64,000 bases of DNA from Hyphomicrobiales bacterium (lineage in GTDB: Bacteria > Pseudomonadota > Alphaproteobacteria > Rhizobiales > Rhizobiaceae): positions 1 through 64,000 of the forward strand of contig UBQW01000014.1 of NCBI GenBank assembly GCA_900467745.1, given 5' to 3'. Under the pieces are notes generated by a model. That model was not told the DNA's origin. It saw nothing but the letters and a program-made list of their open reading frames with translations, and did not search any database. Position 1 is the first letter of the stretch. Each line of letters begins with the position of its first letter. Made by a program: the position numbers and the translations under genes. Below are positions 25,841-34,975 of the stretch, piece by piece.

Positions 25841-26794
25841 CTAATCCTGCTTTTTCGCCTGTTTGGCAAGGGGGTGATGCGTTTGGACCAGTTGCTGGAG
25901 CCTTTCTTCCAGCACATGCGTGTAGATTTGCGTGGTGGAAATGTCCGAATGGCCAAGCAGTTCCTGCACCACGCGCAGATCGGCGCCGTTGGCCAGCAGA
26001 TGGCTGGCAAAGGCGTGCCGCATCACGTGCGGCGAGATCATCGATGGGGTAAGCCCCGCCCGGATCGCCAGGTTCTTGAGGTCGCGGGCAAAGACCTGCC
26101 GGGCGAGATACCCCTCTTTCGAGGCCGCCGGAAACAGCCACGGGCTTTCCTGTGGATTTTCGGCTGTTGCCGCCTCCTCAGCCAGCATCCGGCCATAAAG
26201 CTTCAGCGCAGCGATCGCCGATTGCGACAGCGGCACCAGCCGCTCCTTGTTGCCCTTGCCGCGAATGATCAGGAAGCGCCCTTCCTGGTCGAGCACGCGG
26301 GCCGGAAGCGATACGAGCTCGCTGACGCGCATGCCGGTGGCATAGAGCAGCTCCAGGAGCGCCAGCATGCGCAGCCGCTGCAATTGCCCGGGGGCCCCGT
26401 CCTGAGCCTCCTCCTCGGCCTTCTCCAAGAGCCGCCCCACTTCGTCGACGCCCATCGTCTTCGGCAGCGCCCGCCCCTTCTTCGGCGCGTCGAGGATGCC
26501 GGTCGGATCGTCGGTGCGTAGCCCCTCGGCATAGAGGAACTTGTAGAACTGTCGCATCGCCGCCAGCCGCCTCGCCTGCGACGAGGGCTTGAACCCCTGC
26601 GCGGCAAGAGACGCCAGATAGGCGGAGAGATCGGCGGAGGCGGCCTCGGTCAGCCGCACGCTTCTGCCGTTCAGGAAGGAATGCAGATCGTCGAGATCGC
26701 GCTCATAGGAGGAAAGCGTATTGGCCGCGGCACCCCGCTCGGCGCTCATCATTTCGAGAAAGGACTCGACCTGAACGCGGCTGAGATCCCTCAT
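25841..26794 (-). CDS. xerD: Site-specific tyrosine recombinase XerD
   Basis: XerD with XerC resolves chromosome dimers at dif. The 317-residue protein has an N-terminal SAM-like core-binding domain and a C-terminal catalytic domain. The catalytic residues are visible in order: Arg in [10 protein letters not shown], Lys in GKGNKER, His and Arg in [12 protein letters not shown], His in [12 protein letters not shown] and the tyrosine nucleophile in QIYTHV. The start lies 4 bp after the stop of a small membrane-protein gene, so they are co-transcribed. No attachment site or integrase-like context is present, which supports a housekeeping role. Confidence 0.93.
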   Translation of the reverse strand: MRDLSRVQVESFLEMMSAERGAAANTLSSYERDLDDLHSFLNGRSVRLTEAASADLSAYLASLAAQGFKPSSQARRLAAMRQFYKFLYAEGLRTDDPTGILDAPKKGRALPKTMGVDEVGRLLEKAEEEAQDGAPGQLQRLRMLALLELLYATGMRVSELVSLPARVLDQEGRFLIIRGKGNKERLVPLSQSAIAALKLYGRMLAEEAATAENPQESPWLFPAASKEGYLARQVFARDLKNLAIRAGLTPSMISPHVMRHAFASHLLANGADLRVVQELLGHSDISTTQIYTHVLEERLQQLVQTHHPLAKQAKKQD

Positions 26795-26798
26795 CGCG

Positions 26799-26975
26799 TC
26801 ACTTCTTCGCCGGGCTGATCGCGCCGGTGGCGGGCGGGTTGATCCGCTCGGATGGAATGCGGATCGTCACGTCGCGCTCCTTCGGCTCGACGAAAGTCAC
26901 GAGCGCCCACATCGTTCCGTATATCGCTCCGGCGATGACCGCCAATATGGCGAGAAATCGGAACAGGCTCGGCAT
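26799..26975 (-). CDS. 58-residue single-pass membrane protein upstream of xerD
   Basis: Reading the minus strand from 26975 gives [20 protein letters not shown]..., a 58-residue protein with one transmembrane helix (about residues 6-28) and a polar tail containing [14 protein letters not shown]. An ATGGAG box precedes the ATG by about 10 nt. The stop lies 4 bp before the xerD ATG. The hydrophobic-then-charged pattern and tight operon spacing support a real gene, although I do not know a function. Similar short membrane proteins upstream of xerD are to be expected in other Rhizobiales if the gene is genuine. Confidence 0.75.
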   Translation of the reverse strand: MPSLFRFLAILAVIAGAIYGTMWALVTFVEPKERDVTIRIPSERINPPATGAISPAKK

Positions 26976-27065
26976 TCAACAACTCCATGGCTTTGCTTCT
27001 TTATGAAGAAGCGCGTTTGCAAGTGCAAGAAGCAGCTTTTGAACCATGATTCCCTTACCTCTGAC

Positions 27066-27093
27066 TTGACGCTACACCTGCATTTGTTGATAC
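27066..27093 (+). promoter_or_regulatory. Candidate promoter of aroK
   Basis: CTTGACG (with TTGACG at 27066-27071) and TGATAC (27088-27093) have a 16-bp spacer. A start of transcription near 27100 would leave a very short leader and favours the ATG at 27122 over the GTG at 27110 as the aroK start. Confidence 0.45.
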
Positions 27094-27109
27094 CGTTCGC
27101 AAACAAAGT

Positions 27110-27709
27110 GTGAATGGACCAATGAACGACCCAGTTCTGATCGTTGCCGATAGCCTGAGGGACAGAGCTCGTGCTGCGCTCGGCTCGCGCAATCTGATCC
27201 TCGTTGGTCTGATGGGCGCCGGCAAGTCGTCGGTGGGCCGCATCGTCGCCACCCAGCTGGGCATCCCCTTCATCGATAGCGATGCCGAAATCGAGCGCGT
27301 GTCGCGCATGTCGATCAGCGAGCTTTTCGCAGCCTACGGCGAGGACGAATTCCGCGCGCTCGAGGGACGGGTGATGAAGCGGCTGCTGAAGGGCGGCCCG
27401 CGCCTCGTCTCCACCGGCGGCGGCGCCTTCATAAACGACCGCACCCGCAAGCATATCAAGAGAGGCGGCCTGTCCGTCTGGCTGAAGGCAGATCTCGACG
27501 TACTCTGGGAGCGCGTCAACAAGCGCGACACCCGCCCGTTGCTGAAGACCGAAAATCCCAAGCAGACGCTCGAAAACCTGATGAACGCAAGATACCCGAT
27601 CTACGAGCAGGCCGACCTCACCGTATTGTCGCGCGATGTGCGCAAGGAAGTGATGGCCGACGAAGTGCTGAAAGCCGTGATCGACAGTAGAACCGAAAGT
27701 GCAGCCTGA
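27110..27709 (+). CDS. aroK: Shikimate kinase
   Basis: The enzyme phosphorylates shikimate at O3 with ATP in aromatic amino acid synthesis. The P-loop GLMGAGKSSVGR, the shikimate-binding D.E segment FIDSDAEIE, the FR.LE motif (EFRALEGRV) and the GGGAF loop are all present in the 199-residue product. The start is uncertain: a GTG at 27110 or an ATG at 27122, four codons later, are both in frame, and the candidate promoter favours the latter. The stop overlaps the aroB start by one base (TGATG), so the two genes are translationally coupled. Confidence 0.94.
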   Translation: MNGPMNDPVLIVADSLRDRARAALGSRNLILVGLMGAGKSSVGRIVATQLGIPFIDSDAEIERVSRMSISELFAAYGEDEFRALEGRVMKRLLKGGPRLVSTGGGAFINDRTRKHIKRGGLSVWLKADLDVLWERVNKRDTRPLLKTENPKQTLENLMNARYPIYEQADLTVLSRDVRKEVMADEVLKAVIDSRTESAA

Positions 27710-28839
27710 TGAATGCGATTGCCGCCTCTGCCGAATGCAAGGTTCACGTGCCGCTGGGCGACCGCGCCTACGACATCCTGATCGGCCCCGGCCTGATCGC
27801 GCGCGCCGGCGCCGAGATCGCCGCCCGCCTCAAGGGCCGCAAGGCCGCCATCATCACCGACGAGAACGTCGCGCCGCTTTATCTGAGCGCCCTCGTCGAA
27901 AGCCTGACGGCATCGGGCATCGCCTCGTCTTCGCTGGTCTTGCCGGCCGGCGAAAAGACCAAGAGCTTCGAGCATCTGATCACCGCCTGCGACAAGGTTC
28001 TGGAAGCCCGCGTCGAGCGTAACGATTACGTGATCGCGCTCGGCGGCGGCGTCATCGGCGACCTCTCCGGCTTCGTGGCCGGCATTATCAGGCGTGGCGT
28101 GCGCTTCGTGCAGATCCCGACATCGCTGCTGTCGCAGGTCGACAGTTCCGTCGGCGGCAAGACCGGCATCAACAGCCGCCACGGCAAGAACCTGATCGGC
28201 GTCTTCCACCAGCCCGACCTCGTGCTGGCCGATAGCGATGTGCTCAACACGCTCTCCGAACGCGAATTCCGCGCCGGTTACGCCGAGGTCGCCAAATACG
28301 GCCTGATCGACAAGCCCGATTTCTTCGCCTGGCTGGAAAAAAACTGGCAGTCCGTCTTCTCCGGCGGTTCAGCCCGCATCGAGGCGATTGCCGCAAGCTG
28401 TCAGGCGAAATCGGACGTGGTCGTCGCCGACGAGCATGAAAACGGCCAGCGCGCCTTGCTCAATCTCGGCCACACCTTCGGCCACGCGCTGGAAGCCGCC
28501 ACCGCCTATGACAGCAGCCGCCTCGTCCATGGCGAAGGCGTCGCGATCGGCATGGTGCTCGCCCACGAATTCTCGGCCCGCATGAACCTCGCAAGCCCTG
28601 ACGATGCAAAGCGCGTCGAGCATCACCTGAAGGAAGTCGGCCTCCCGACCCGCATGTCGCAGATTCCAGGCACGCTGCCGCCGGCCGAAGTGCTGATGGA
28701 CGCGATTGCCCAGGACAAGAAGGTCAAGGGCGGCAAGCTCACCTTCATCCTCACCCGCGGCATCGGCCAGTCCTTCGTCGCAAACGACGTCCCGGCATCA
28801 GAAGTATTGAGCTTCCTCAAGGAAAAACACCCGCAATGA
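27709..28839 (+). CDS. aroB: 3-dehydroquinate synthase
   Basis: AroB converts DAHP to 3-dehydroquinate with NAD and a divalent metal. The 376-residue protein has the family length, with GGGVIGDL.GF, PTSLL.QVDSSVGGKTGIN, and metal ligands in REFRAGYAEV, NLGHTFGHA and HGEGVAIG. It is coupled to aroK on the left and overlaps the following CBS-domain gene by 4 nt on the right, which makes a three-gene operon. Together, AroK and AroB catalyse two steps of the shikimate pathway. Confidence 0.96.
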   Translation: MNAIAASAECKVHVPLGDRAYDILIGPGLIARAGAEIAARLKGRKAAIITDENVAPLYLSALVESLTASGIASSSLVLPAGEKTKSFEHLITACDKVLEARVERNDYVIALGGGVIGDLSGFVAGIIRRGVRFVQIPTSLLSQVDSSVGGKTGINSRHGKNLIGVFHQPDLVLADSDVLNTLSEREFRAGYAEVAKYGLIDKPDFFAWLEKNWQSVFSGGSARIEAIAASCQAKSDVVVADEHENGQRALLNLGHTFGHALEAATAYDSSRLVHGEGVAIGMVLAHEFSARMNLASPDDAKRVEHHLKEVGLPTRMSQIPGTLPPAEVLMDAIAQDKKVKGGKLTFILTRGIGQSFVANDVPASEVLSFLKEKHPQ

Positions 28840-30146
28840 CCCTCGAAGGCACGCTGGCATTTCTTTCCGCATATTGGCCGGAAATCGTTTCCATCGTGGC
28901 CCTCGTCCTCATGTCCGCCTTCTTCTCCGGCTCCGAGACGGCGCTGACCGCCGTATCGCGCAGCCGCATCCACACGCTTGAGGCCAACGGCGAAGAACGC
29001 GCCGGCATCGTGCGCGAGCTGATCGAACGCCGCGACCGGCTGATCGGCGCGCTCCTGATCGGCAACAACCTCGCCAACATTCTCTCGTCCTCAATCGCCA
29101 CCAGCGTCTTTCTCGGCCTGTTCGGCAACTCCGGCGTGGCGCTCGCGACGCTCGCCATGACGGTCATTCTCGTCATCTTCGCCGAAGTGCTGCCGAAGAG
29201 CTGGGCGATCTCGATCCCCGAACGTTTCGCGCTCGCCGTCGCCAAAGCCGTCAAGGCTTTCGTCTTCATCGTCGGCCCGGTCTCTTCCTTCGTAAACCTC
29301 ATCGTCCGCTGGATTCTCGCCCGCTTCGGCATCAACCTGTCGCGCGAAGTCTCCATGCTGTCGGCGCACGAGGAACTGCGCGGCGCCGTCGATCTCTTGC
29401 ATCGCGAGGGATCGGTGGTGAAGGCCGACCGCGACCGCCTCGGCGGCGTGCTCGATCTCGGCGAACTCGAACTCTCCGACATCATGGTCCACCGCATGGC
29501 CATGCGCTGCATCAATGCCGACGACCCGCCCGAAGTGGTCGTCCGCACCATTCTCGACAGCCCGTTTACGCGCATGCCGCTCTGGCGCGGCACGACCGAC
29601 AACATCATCGGCGTCGTGCACTCCAAGGATCTGCTGAGAGCGCTCGCCGAGCGCAACGCCGAGCCCGAACAGCTCGACATCATCAAGATCGCCCAGAAGC
29701 CCTGGTTCGTGCCCGACAGCACCAATCTCGAAGCCCAGCTCAACGCCTTCCTGCGCCGCAAGCAGCATTTCGCCGTCGTCGTCGACGAATATGGCGAGGT
29801 GCAAGGCATCGTCACGCTCGAAGACATCCTGGAGGAGATCGTCGGCGATATCTCCGACGAGCACGACATCGAGATGCAGGGCGTGCGCCAGGAGGCGGAC
29901 GGCTCGGTGGTGGTTGATGGCAACGTGCCGATCCGCGACCTAAACCGCGCGCTCGACTGGCAGCTGCCCGACGAGGAGGCGACGACGATCGCCGGCCTCG
30001 TCATCCATGAATCCATGACCATTCCCGAGGAGCGCCAGGCCTTCACCTTCTACGGCAAGCGCTTCATCGTCATGAAACGCGACAAGAACCGCATCACCAG
30101 ACTGCGTATCCGCCCGGCGGAGGAGAACGAAAACAACCCCGCCTGA
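28836..30146 (+). CDS. CNNM/CorC-type membrane protein with CBS pair (HlyC/CorC family)
   Basis: The 436-residue protein has an N-terminal DUF21 (CNNM) domain of about four membrane helices (residues 10-190) starting ALVLMSAFFSGSETALTAVSR. A CBS pair (about 215-335, with MVHRM and VVVDEYGEVQGIVTLEDILEEIVGDI) and a C-terminal CorC/HlyC domain follow. Relatives take part in Mg2+ and Co2+ efflux or Na+-linked Mg2+ transport. Its start overlaps the aroB stop by 4 nt. The older name hemolysin is not supported by function. The ion carried cannot be read from the sequence. Confidence 0.9.
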   Translation: MTLEGTLAFLSAYWPEIVSIVALVLMSAFFSGSETALTAVSRSRIHTLEANGEERAGIVRELIERRDRLIGALLIGNNLANILSSSIATSVFLGLFGNSGVALATLAMTVILVIFAEVLPKSWAISIPERFALAVAKAVKAFVFIVGPVSSFVNLIVRWILARFGINLSREVSMLSAHEELRGAVDLLHREGSVVKADRDRLGGVLDLGELELSDIMVHRMAMRCINADDPPEVVVRTILDSPFTRMPLWRGTTDNIIGVVHSKDLLRALAERNAEPEQLDIIKIAQKPWFVPDSTNLEAQLNAFLRRKQHFAVVVDEYGEVQGIVTLEDILEEIVGDISDEHDIEMQGVRQEADGSVVVDGNVPIRDLNRALDWQLPDEEATTIAGLVIHESMTIPEERQAFTFYGKRFIVMKRDKNRITRLRIRPAEENENNPA

Positions 30147-30220
30147 TCTCCCGTCATCCCCTTCTCACCCATTGCGCGCTGCGGGAGGAGCCCGGCGAGC
30201 AGCATCATTATGGATTTGAT

Positions 30221-30694
30221 ATGTTTGATCTTCTCTGGCGTTCGATCGCCATCGGCATCGGCGCCACAATTCTCATGGACATCTGGTCTATCGCGCTTGC
30301 CAAGGGCGCGATACCGAACTGGGGGCCGCCCGGCCGCTGGCTCTGGCATCTCTTCGCCAAGGGCACCGTCTTCCACGACGATATCGGCAAGGCCGAACCC
30401 TATAAGCATGAAGTCGCGCTCGGCTGGGTCTTCCACTACGCCGTCGGCATGATCTACGGCATCATGCTGGTGATCCTGACCGGCCCTTACTGGCTGATCG
30501 CGCCGACCTTTCTGCCCGCCTGGATCTGGGGCATCGTCACCATCGCCGGCGGTTGGTTCCTGCTGCAGCCGGGCCTCGGCATCGGCTGGGCGGCATCGAA
30601 GACGCCGAACCCCAACAAGGTCCGCTTCCTCGGCCTCGTCGCCCACACCGTCTTCGGTTTCGGCCTCTATGCGACGGCACTTCTGATTCGTTAG
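30221..30694 (+). CDS. DUF2938 family membrane protein
   Basis: The 157-residue protein has about four membrane helices (near residues 7-28, 68-88, 92-112 and 135-155) and matches the DUF2938 pattern: SIAIGIGATILMDIW, a conserved WGPPGRW, EVALGWVFHYAVGMIYG and KTPNPNKVR.LGLVAHTVFG. Its function is unknown. It lies 74 bp downstream of the CNNM gene on the same strand, so read-through is possible. No strong ribosome binding site precedes the ATG. Confidence 0.82.
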   Translation: MFDLLWRSIAIGIGATILMDIWSIALAKGAIPNWGPPGRWLWHLFAKGTVFHDDIGKAEPYKHEVALGWVFHYAVGMIYGIMLVILTGPYWLIAPTFLPAWIWGIVTIAGGWFLLQPGLGIGWAASKTPNPNKVRFLGLVAHTVFGFGLYATALLIR

Positions 30695-30752
30695 AAGCGA
30701 ACCGCCATCCTTGCGAAATCGCCGCACCGCGCCCATATGACGCGGTGTCGGC

Positions 30753-31034
30753 TTACCAGCGCACCGGCTCTCCGGGCGCCGCCGGCTCCACTGCCAGCGC
30801 ATGCAACCCCGCATCCAGTTCAGGTTTCAGAAGCTCCGTGATCGCCCGGTGACGCGCCAGCCGTGTCATGCCGGCAAACGATGCGGAGACGATCCTGACC
30901 CGCATATGGGTCTCGCCTTCCCCTGTAACGTCAGGGTGATGGCCGGCATGCAAGTGGCTTTCGTTGATGACATCAAGCCGCTCCGGCGCGAATGCCGCGG
31001 TGAGCTTCTCTTCGATGGAGGATTGAACTGTCAT
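30753..31034 (-). CDS. bolA: BolA family protein
   Basis: The 93-residue product has the BolA fold: a short N-terminal helix (IEEKLTAAFAPERL), DVINESHLHAGH, MRVRIVSASFAGMTRLARHRAI and the C-terminal ELLKPELDAGLHALAVEP. BolA proteins bind monothiol glutaredoxins through shared Fe-S clusters and influence iron handling and morphology. The conserved H in the SHLHAGH segment is the likely ligand. The ATG at 31034 gives the family N-terminus; the frame extends 21 codons further without conservation. The gene is divergent from the J-domain gene. Confidence 0.9.
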   Translation of the reverse strand: MTVQSSIEEKLTAAFAPERLDVINESHLHAGHHPDVTGEGETHMRVRIVSASFAGMTRLARHRAITELLKPELDAGLHALAVEPAAPGEPVRW

Positions 31035-31139
31035 GAGCCGATCTTGCTGCCTTGAGAAAAAGGTTCCCACCAAGCCAGCAACATTCCCGTTTGTCAATTC
31101 TTGTCCTCACCCATTCTGAGCCCCATAATTAGCGCCGTC

Positions 31140-31754
31140 ATGAGACTTGATTCCAAATATTTCGATCGCATCCGCACCCGCCGCAAACGCGAGCAGGAAC
31201 CCGAACAGGCTCCCCCGTCCTGTCAGTGGGACGGCTGCGACAAGAAAGGCGTGCATCGCGCTCCCGTCGGACGCAATGCCGAGGGGCAGTTCTTTCTCTT
31301 CTGCTTCGAGCACGTCAAAGAGTACAACAAGGGCTACAACTATTTCTCCGGCCTCTCGGACGGCGAGATCGCGCGCTACCAGAAGGAAGCGATCACGGGC
31401 CACCGCCCGACCTGGACCGTCGGCGTCAACAAGTCGGCCAAGGATAGCCCGATCCAGTCGGACATCCGCTCCGGCGCCTATACGCGCGTTCGCGATCCCT
31501 TCGGCTTCGTCAAGGAAAACAAGAGCAGCGGCCCGCGCTTTCCCGAGCAGCGCAAGCTGAAGAGCCTGGAAGCCAAGGCCTTCGACACGATGAACCTGGC
31601 AGCCAACGCCACATCGTCCGAGATCAAGAGCCGCTACAAGGAACTGGTGAAGAAGCACCATCCCGACGCAAACGGCGGCGACCGTGGTTCCGAAGAGCGC
31701 TTCCGCGCCGTGATCCAGGCCTATCAATTATTGAAGCAGAACGGTTTTTGTTAA
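31140..31754 (+). CDS. J-domain molecular chaperone protein
   Basis: The 204-residue protein has its J domain at the C-terminus (about residues 145-204), starting AFDTMNLAANATSSEIKSRYKELVKKHHPDANGG with the essential HPD tripeptide. The N-terminal part is basic and contains CQWDGCDKKGVHRAP and FFLFCFEHVKEYN, which look like a Cys/His metal site. This architecture is found across Rhizobiales next to bolA and cobS. It should stimulate an Hsp70 such as DnaK, with unknown clients. The ATG at 31140 is chosen because residues upstream are not protein-like. Confidence 0.85.
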   Translation: MRLDSKYFDRIRTRRKREQEPEQAPPSCQWDGCDKKGVHRAPVGRNAEGQFFLFCFEHVKEYNKGYNYFSGLSDGEIARYQKEAITGHRPTWTVGVNKSAKDSPIQSDIRSGAYTRVRDPFGFVKENKSSGPRFPEQRKLKSLEAKAFDTMNLAANATSSEIKSRYKELVKKHHPDANGGDRGSEERFRAVIQAYQLLKQNGFC

Positions 31755-32062
31755 TTCCCGTCCTTGCTCTTGGTCTTCAATCGGGTATGGTCCAAATCGG
31801 CTGAGGCCGCAGGCAACCGCGGCACCTTTTTCCGCGTTTGTCTCACAGGCGCCTCGGCCACTTCCGGACGCGGCGTTTCTTGTCCGGGACTATCGTCAAG
31901 AATGCTCGCAGGCGGTGATTTGATCGTCCCCGAGGTTTCGTTTCAGTCCCGGAGAAGCATCGCCGACGTTCAGACATGAGCGCGTGGGATACCACAACGC
32001 CATGATCGCGAAACGAGCTGAGACAGTATGGCAGGGTGTCGGCCACCCGCCTTGGAGACATG
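31755..32062. other. Intergenic region upstream of cobS
   Basis: About 300 bp separate the J-domain gene from cobS. I looked for a cobalamin riboswitch and found no B12 box or matching helices. The short plus-strand frame at 31764-31979 lacks a ribosome binding site. Nothing beyond an expected promoter is supported. Confidence 0.5.
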
Positions 32063-33055
32063 ATGAGCAAGATTGACCTTGATATCTCGGAACTTCCGGA
32101 CACCACCGTTTCGGTCAGGGAGGTCTTCGGCATCGATTCCGACATCCGCGTTCCGGCCTACAGCCAGGGCAGCGCCTATGTTCCGGATCTCGATTCCGAC
32201 TATCTCTTCGATCGCGAAACCACGCTCGCCATCATTGCCGGCTTCGCTCATAACCGCCGCGTGATGATCTCCGGCTACCACGGCACCGGCAAGTCCTCGC
32301 ATATCGAGCAGGTCGCCGCCCGCCTCAACTGGCCCTGCGTGCGTATCAACCTCGACAGCCACGTCAGCCGTATCGATCTCGTTGGCAAGGACGCCATCGT
32401 CGTCAAGGACGGCCTGCAGGTCACCGAATTCAAGGACGGCATCCTGCCCTGGGCCTACCAGCACAATGTCGCGCTCGTCTTCGACGAATACGATGCCGGC
32501 CGCCCTGACGTGATGTTCGTCATCCAGCGCGTTCTGGAATCCTCCGGTCGCCTGACGCTGCTCGACCAGAGCCGCGTTATCCGCCCGCACCCGGCCTTCC
32601 GCCTGTTCGCGACCGCCAACACGATCGGCCTCGGCGACACGACCGGCCTCTATCACGGCACGCAGCAGATCAACCAGGCGCAGATGGACCGCTGGTCGAT
32701 CATCTCGACGCTGAACTACCTGCCGCACGAGCACGAAGTGAACATCGTCGCCGCCAAGGTGAAGAGCTTCGGCAAGGACAAGAACGGCCGCGATACCGTC
32801 TCCAAGATGGTCCGCGTCGCCGATCTCACCCGCGCCTCCTTCATGAACGGCGATCTCTCGACCGTCATGAGCCCGCGTACCGTCATCACCTGGGCCGAGA
32901 ATGCCGAGATCTTCGGCGATCTCGCCTTCGCCTTCCGTGTCACCTTCCTCAACAAGTGCGACGAACTGGAGCGTCCGCTGGTTGCCGAGCACTATCAGCG
33001 CGCCTTCGGCGTCGAGCTGAAGGAAAGCGCCGCCAACATCGTCCTGGAGGCCTGA
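32063..33055 (+). CDS. cobS: Cobaltochelatase AAA+ subunit CobS
   Basis: CobS is the MoxR-like AAA+ ATPase of the aerobic cobaltochelatase (CobN-CobS-CobT), which inserts cobalt into hydrogenobyrinate a,c-diamide. The 330-residue product has Walker [11 protein letters not shown], Walker [15 protein letters not shown] and the sensor region [11 protein letters not shown]. Two ATGs are adjacent; the one at 32063 lies 5 nt from a GGAG box, while that at 32060 would be too close. The gene is followed by cobT after 12 bp. The large subunit CobN is not in this window. Confidence 0.95.
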   Translation: MSKIDLDISELPDTTVSVREVFGIDSDIRVPAYSQGSAYVPDLDSDYLFDRETTLAIIAGFAHNRRVMISGYHGTGKSSHIEQVAARLNWPCVRINLDSHVSRIDLVGKDAIVVKDGLQVTEFKDGILPWAYQHNVALVFDEYDAGRPDVMFVIQRVLESSGRLTLLDQSRVIRPHPAFRLFATANTIGLGDTTGLYHGTQQINQAQMDRWSIISTLNYLPHEHEVNIVAAKVKSFGKDKNGRDTVSKMVRVADLTRASFMNGDLSTVMSPRTVITWAENAEIFGDLAFAFRVTFLNKCDELERPLVAEHYQRAFGVELKESAANIVLEA

Positions 33056-33067
33056 GGCTAACGGATC

Positions 33068-34969
33068 ATGGCAGCGCGTGGTGACAATTCGAAAGCAAAG
33101 CCCGGTGCACCCGTCGACGTGGAGCCGCTGCGCCGGGCGATAACCGGCAGCGTGCGCGCGATCGCCGGCGACGGCGAGGTCGAGGTGACCTTCGCCAACG
33201 AGCGGCCGGGCATGACCGCCGAGCGCATCCGCCTGCCGGAACTCTCCAAGCGCCCGACGATGCACGAGCTTGCGGTGACCCGCGGGCTCGGCGATTCGAT
33301 GGCGCTGCGTCTCGCCTGCCACGACGAGAAGGTGCACGCGACGATGGCGCCGCAGGGCTCCGACGCCCGTGCCATCTTCGATGCCGTCGAGCAGGCGCGC
33401 GTGGAATCGATCGGCGCGTTGCGCATGGAAGGCGTCGCCAGCAATCTGCGCTCGATGACGACGGAGAAATACGCCAAGGCCAATTTCTCCGGCATCGAAC
33501 GCCAGGAAGACGCACCCGTCGGCGAAGCCGTCGCCATGATGGTGCGCGAAAAGCTGACCGGCGAAAAGCCGCCGGAATCGGCCGGCAAGGTGCTCGATCT
33601 CTGGCGCTCCTTCATCGAGGACAAGGCCGGCAAGGATCTCGAGAACCTGACCGGCGTCATCAACGACCAGCAGGCCTTCTCCAAGGTCATCCGCAACATG
33701 CTCACGGCCATGGAAATGGCCGAGGAGTATGGCGACGACGACAGCGATCCCGATTCTGACGACCAGCAGGACGAGGAAGACAAGCCGAGCGGCGAAGACC
33801 AGAACGACGACGATGTCGAGGACGATGCCGGTTCGGATGCCGCGCCGGTCGAAGACAGCGAAGTCGCCGACGAGCAGATGGAGGACGGCGAGACCGAAGG
33901 CGCCGAGATCTCTGACGACGACATGCAGGAAGAGGGCGAGGACGACTCGGAGACGCCGGGCGAAACCCGCCGTCCCAGCACGCCCTTCGACGATTTCAAC
34001 GAGAAGGTCGACTACCACGTCTTCACCGAGGAGTTCGACGAAACGATCACCGCCGAGGAACTGTGCGACGCCGCCGAGCTGGAGCGCCTGCGCGCCTTCC
34101 TCGACAAGCAGCTCGCCCATCTCCAGGGCGCCGTCGGCCGCCTCGCCAACCGCCTGCAGCGCCGCCTGATGGCGCAGCAGAACCGCTCCTGGGATTTCGA
34201 CCTGGAAGAAGGCTATCTCGATCCGGCTCGCCTGACGCGCCTGATCATCGACCCCACCCAGGCGCTCTCCTTCAAGAAGGAGCGCGACACGCAGTTCCGC
34301 GATACGGTCGTGACGCTGCTGATCGACAATTCCGGCTCCATGCGCGGCCGCCCGATCACCGTTGCCGCAACCTGCGCCGACATTCTGGCCCGCACGCTGG
34401 AGCGCTGCGGCGTCAAGGTCGAAATCCTCGGCTTCACCACCAAGGCCTGGAAGGGCGGGCAGGCGCGCGAACAGTGGCTCGCCAATGGCAAGCCGCAGAC
34501 GCCGGGCCGCCTCAACGACCTGCGTCACATCATCTACAAGTCCGCCGACGCCCCATGGCGCCGCTCGCGCACCAATCTCGGCCTGATGATGCGCGAAGGC
34601 CTGCTCAAGGAAAACATCGACGGCGAAGCGCTGATGTGGGCGCACAACCGCCTGATCGCCCGGCGCGAGCAGCGCAAGATCCTGATGATGATCTCCGACG
34701 GCGCGCCGGTCGACGATTCGACGCTGTCGGTCAATCCGGGCAACTATCTGGAGCGCCACCTGCGCGCGGTCATCGAGCGTATCGAGACCCGCTCTCCGGT
34801 CGAGCTGCTCGCCATCGGTATCGGCCACGACGTCACGCGCTACTATCGCCGTGCCGTGACCATCGTCGATGCGGACGAACTGGCAGGCGCCATGACCGAA
34901 CAGCTGGCCTCGCTCTTCGAGGACCAGGCGGCGCAACCGCGCGGCGGACGTACCCGCCGCGCCGGCTGA
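33068..34969 (+). CDS. cobT: Cobaltochelatase subunit CobT
   Basis: CobT is the second chaperone subunit of aerobic cobaltochelatase and forms a two-tiered ring with CobS. The 633-residue protein has a conserved N-terminal domain, a very acidic linker (about residues 215-310, with runs of D and E) and a C-terminal von Willebrand A domain whose MIDAS motif DNSGS lies in [15 protein letters not shown]. The gene starts 12 bp after cobS. The combination of acidic linker and VWA domain parallels the BchD/ChlD subunit of magnesium chelatase. Confidence 0.95.
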   Translation: MAARGDNSKAKPGAPVDVEPLRRAITGSVRAIAGDGEVEVTFANERPGMTAERIRLPELSKRPTMHELAVTRGLGDSMALRLACHDEKVHATMAPQGSDARAIFDAVEQARVESIGALRMEGVASNLRSMTTEKYAKANFSGIERQEDAPVGEAVAMMVREKLTGEKPPESAGKVLDLWRSFIEDKAGKDLENLTGVINDQQAFSKVIRNMLTAMEMAEEYGDDDSDPDSDDQQDEEDKPSGEDQNDDDVEDDAGSDAAPVEDSEVADEQMEDGETEGAEISDDDMQEEGEDDSETPGETRRPSTPFDDFNEKVDYHVFTEEFDETITAEELCDAAELERLRAFLDKQLAHLQGAVGRLANRLQRRLMAQQNRSWDFDLEEGYLDPARLTRLIIDPTQALSFKKERDTQFRDTVVTLLIDNSGSMRGRPITVAATCADILARTLERCGVKVEILGFTTKAWKGGQAREQWLANGKPQTPGRLNDLRHIIYKSADAPWRRSRTNLGLMMREGLLKENIDGEALMWAHNRLIARREQRKILMMISDGAPVDDSTLSVNPGNYLERHLRAVIERIETRSPVELLAIGIGHDVTRYYRRAVTIVDADELAGAMTEQLASLFEDQAAQPRGGRTRRAG

Positions 34970-34975
34970 TCGCCC

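Noticed and set aside
25841..26794. Reading xerD as a phage or island integrase
   Set aside because: It lies in a housekeeping operon with accA and has no adjacent tRNA, attachment repeats or phage genes; the sequence matches chromosomal XerD.
31755..32062. A cobalamin riboswitch before cobS
   Set aside because: Neither the B12 box nor the surrounding conserved helices could be found in the leader.
31970..34936. A 988-codon open frame antisense to cobS-cobT
   Set aside because: It is a shadow of the GC-rich codon pattern. The sense strand encodes two complete, well-matched cobaltochelatase subunits, and the antisense product is a low-complexity mix of A, R, G, D and V.
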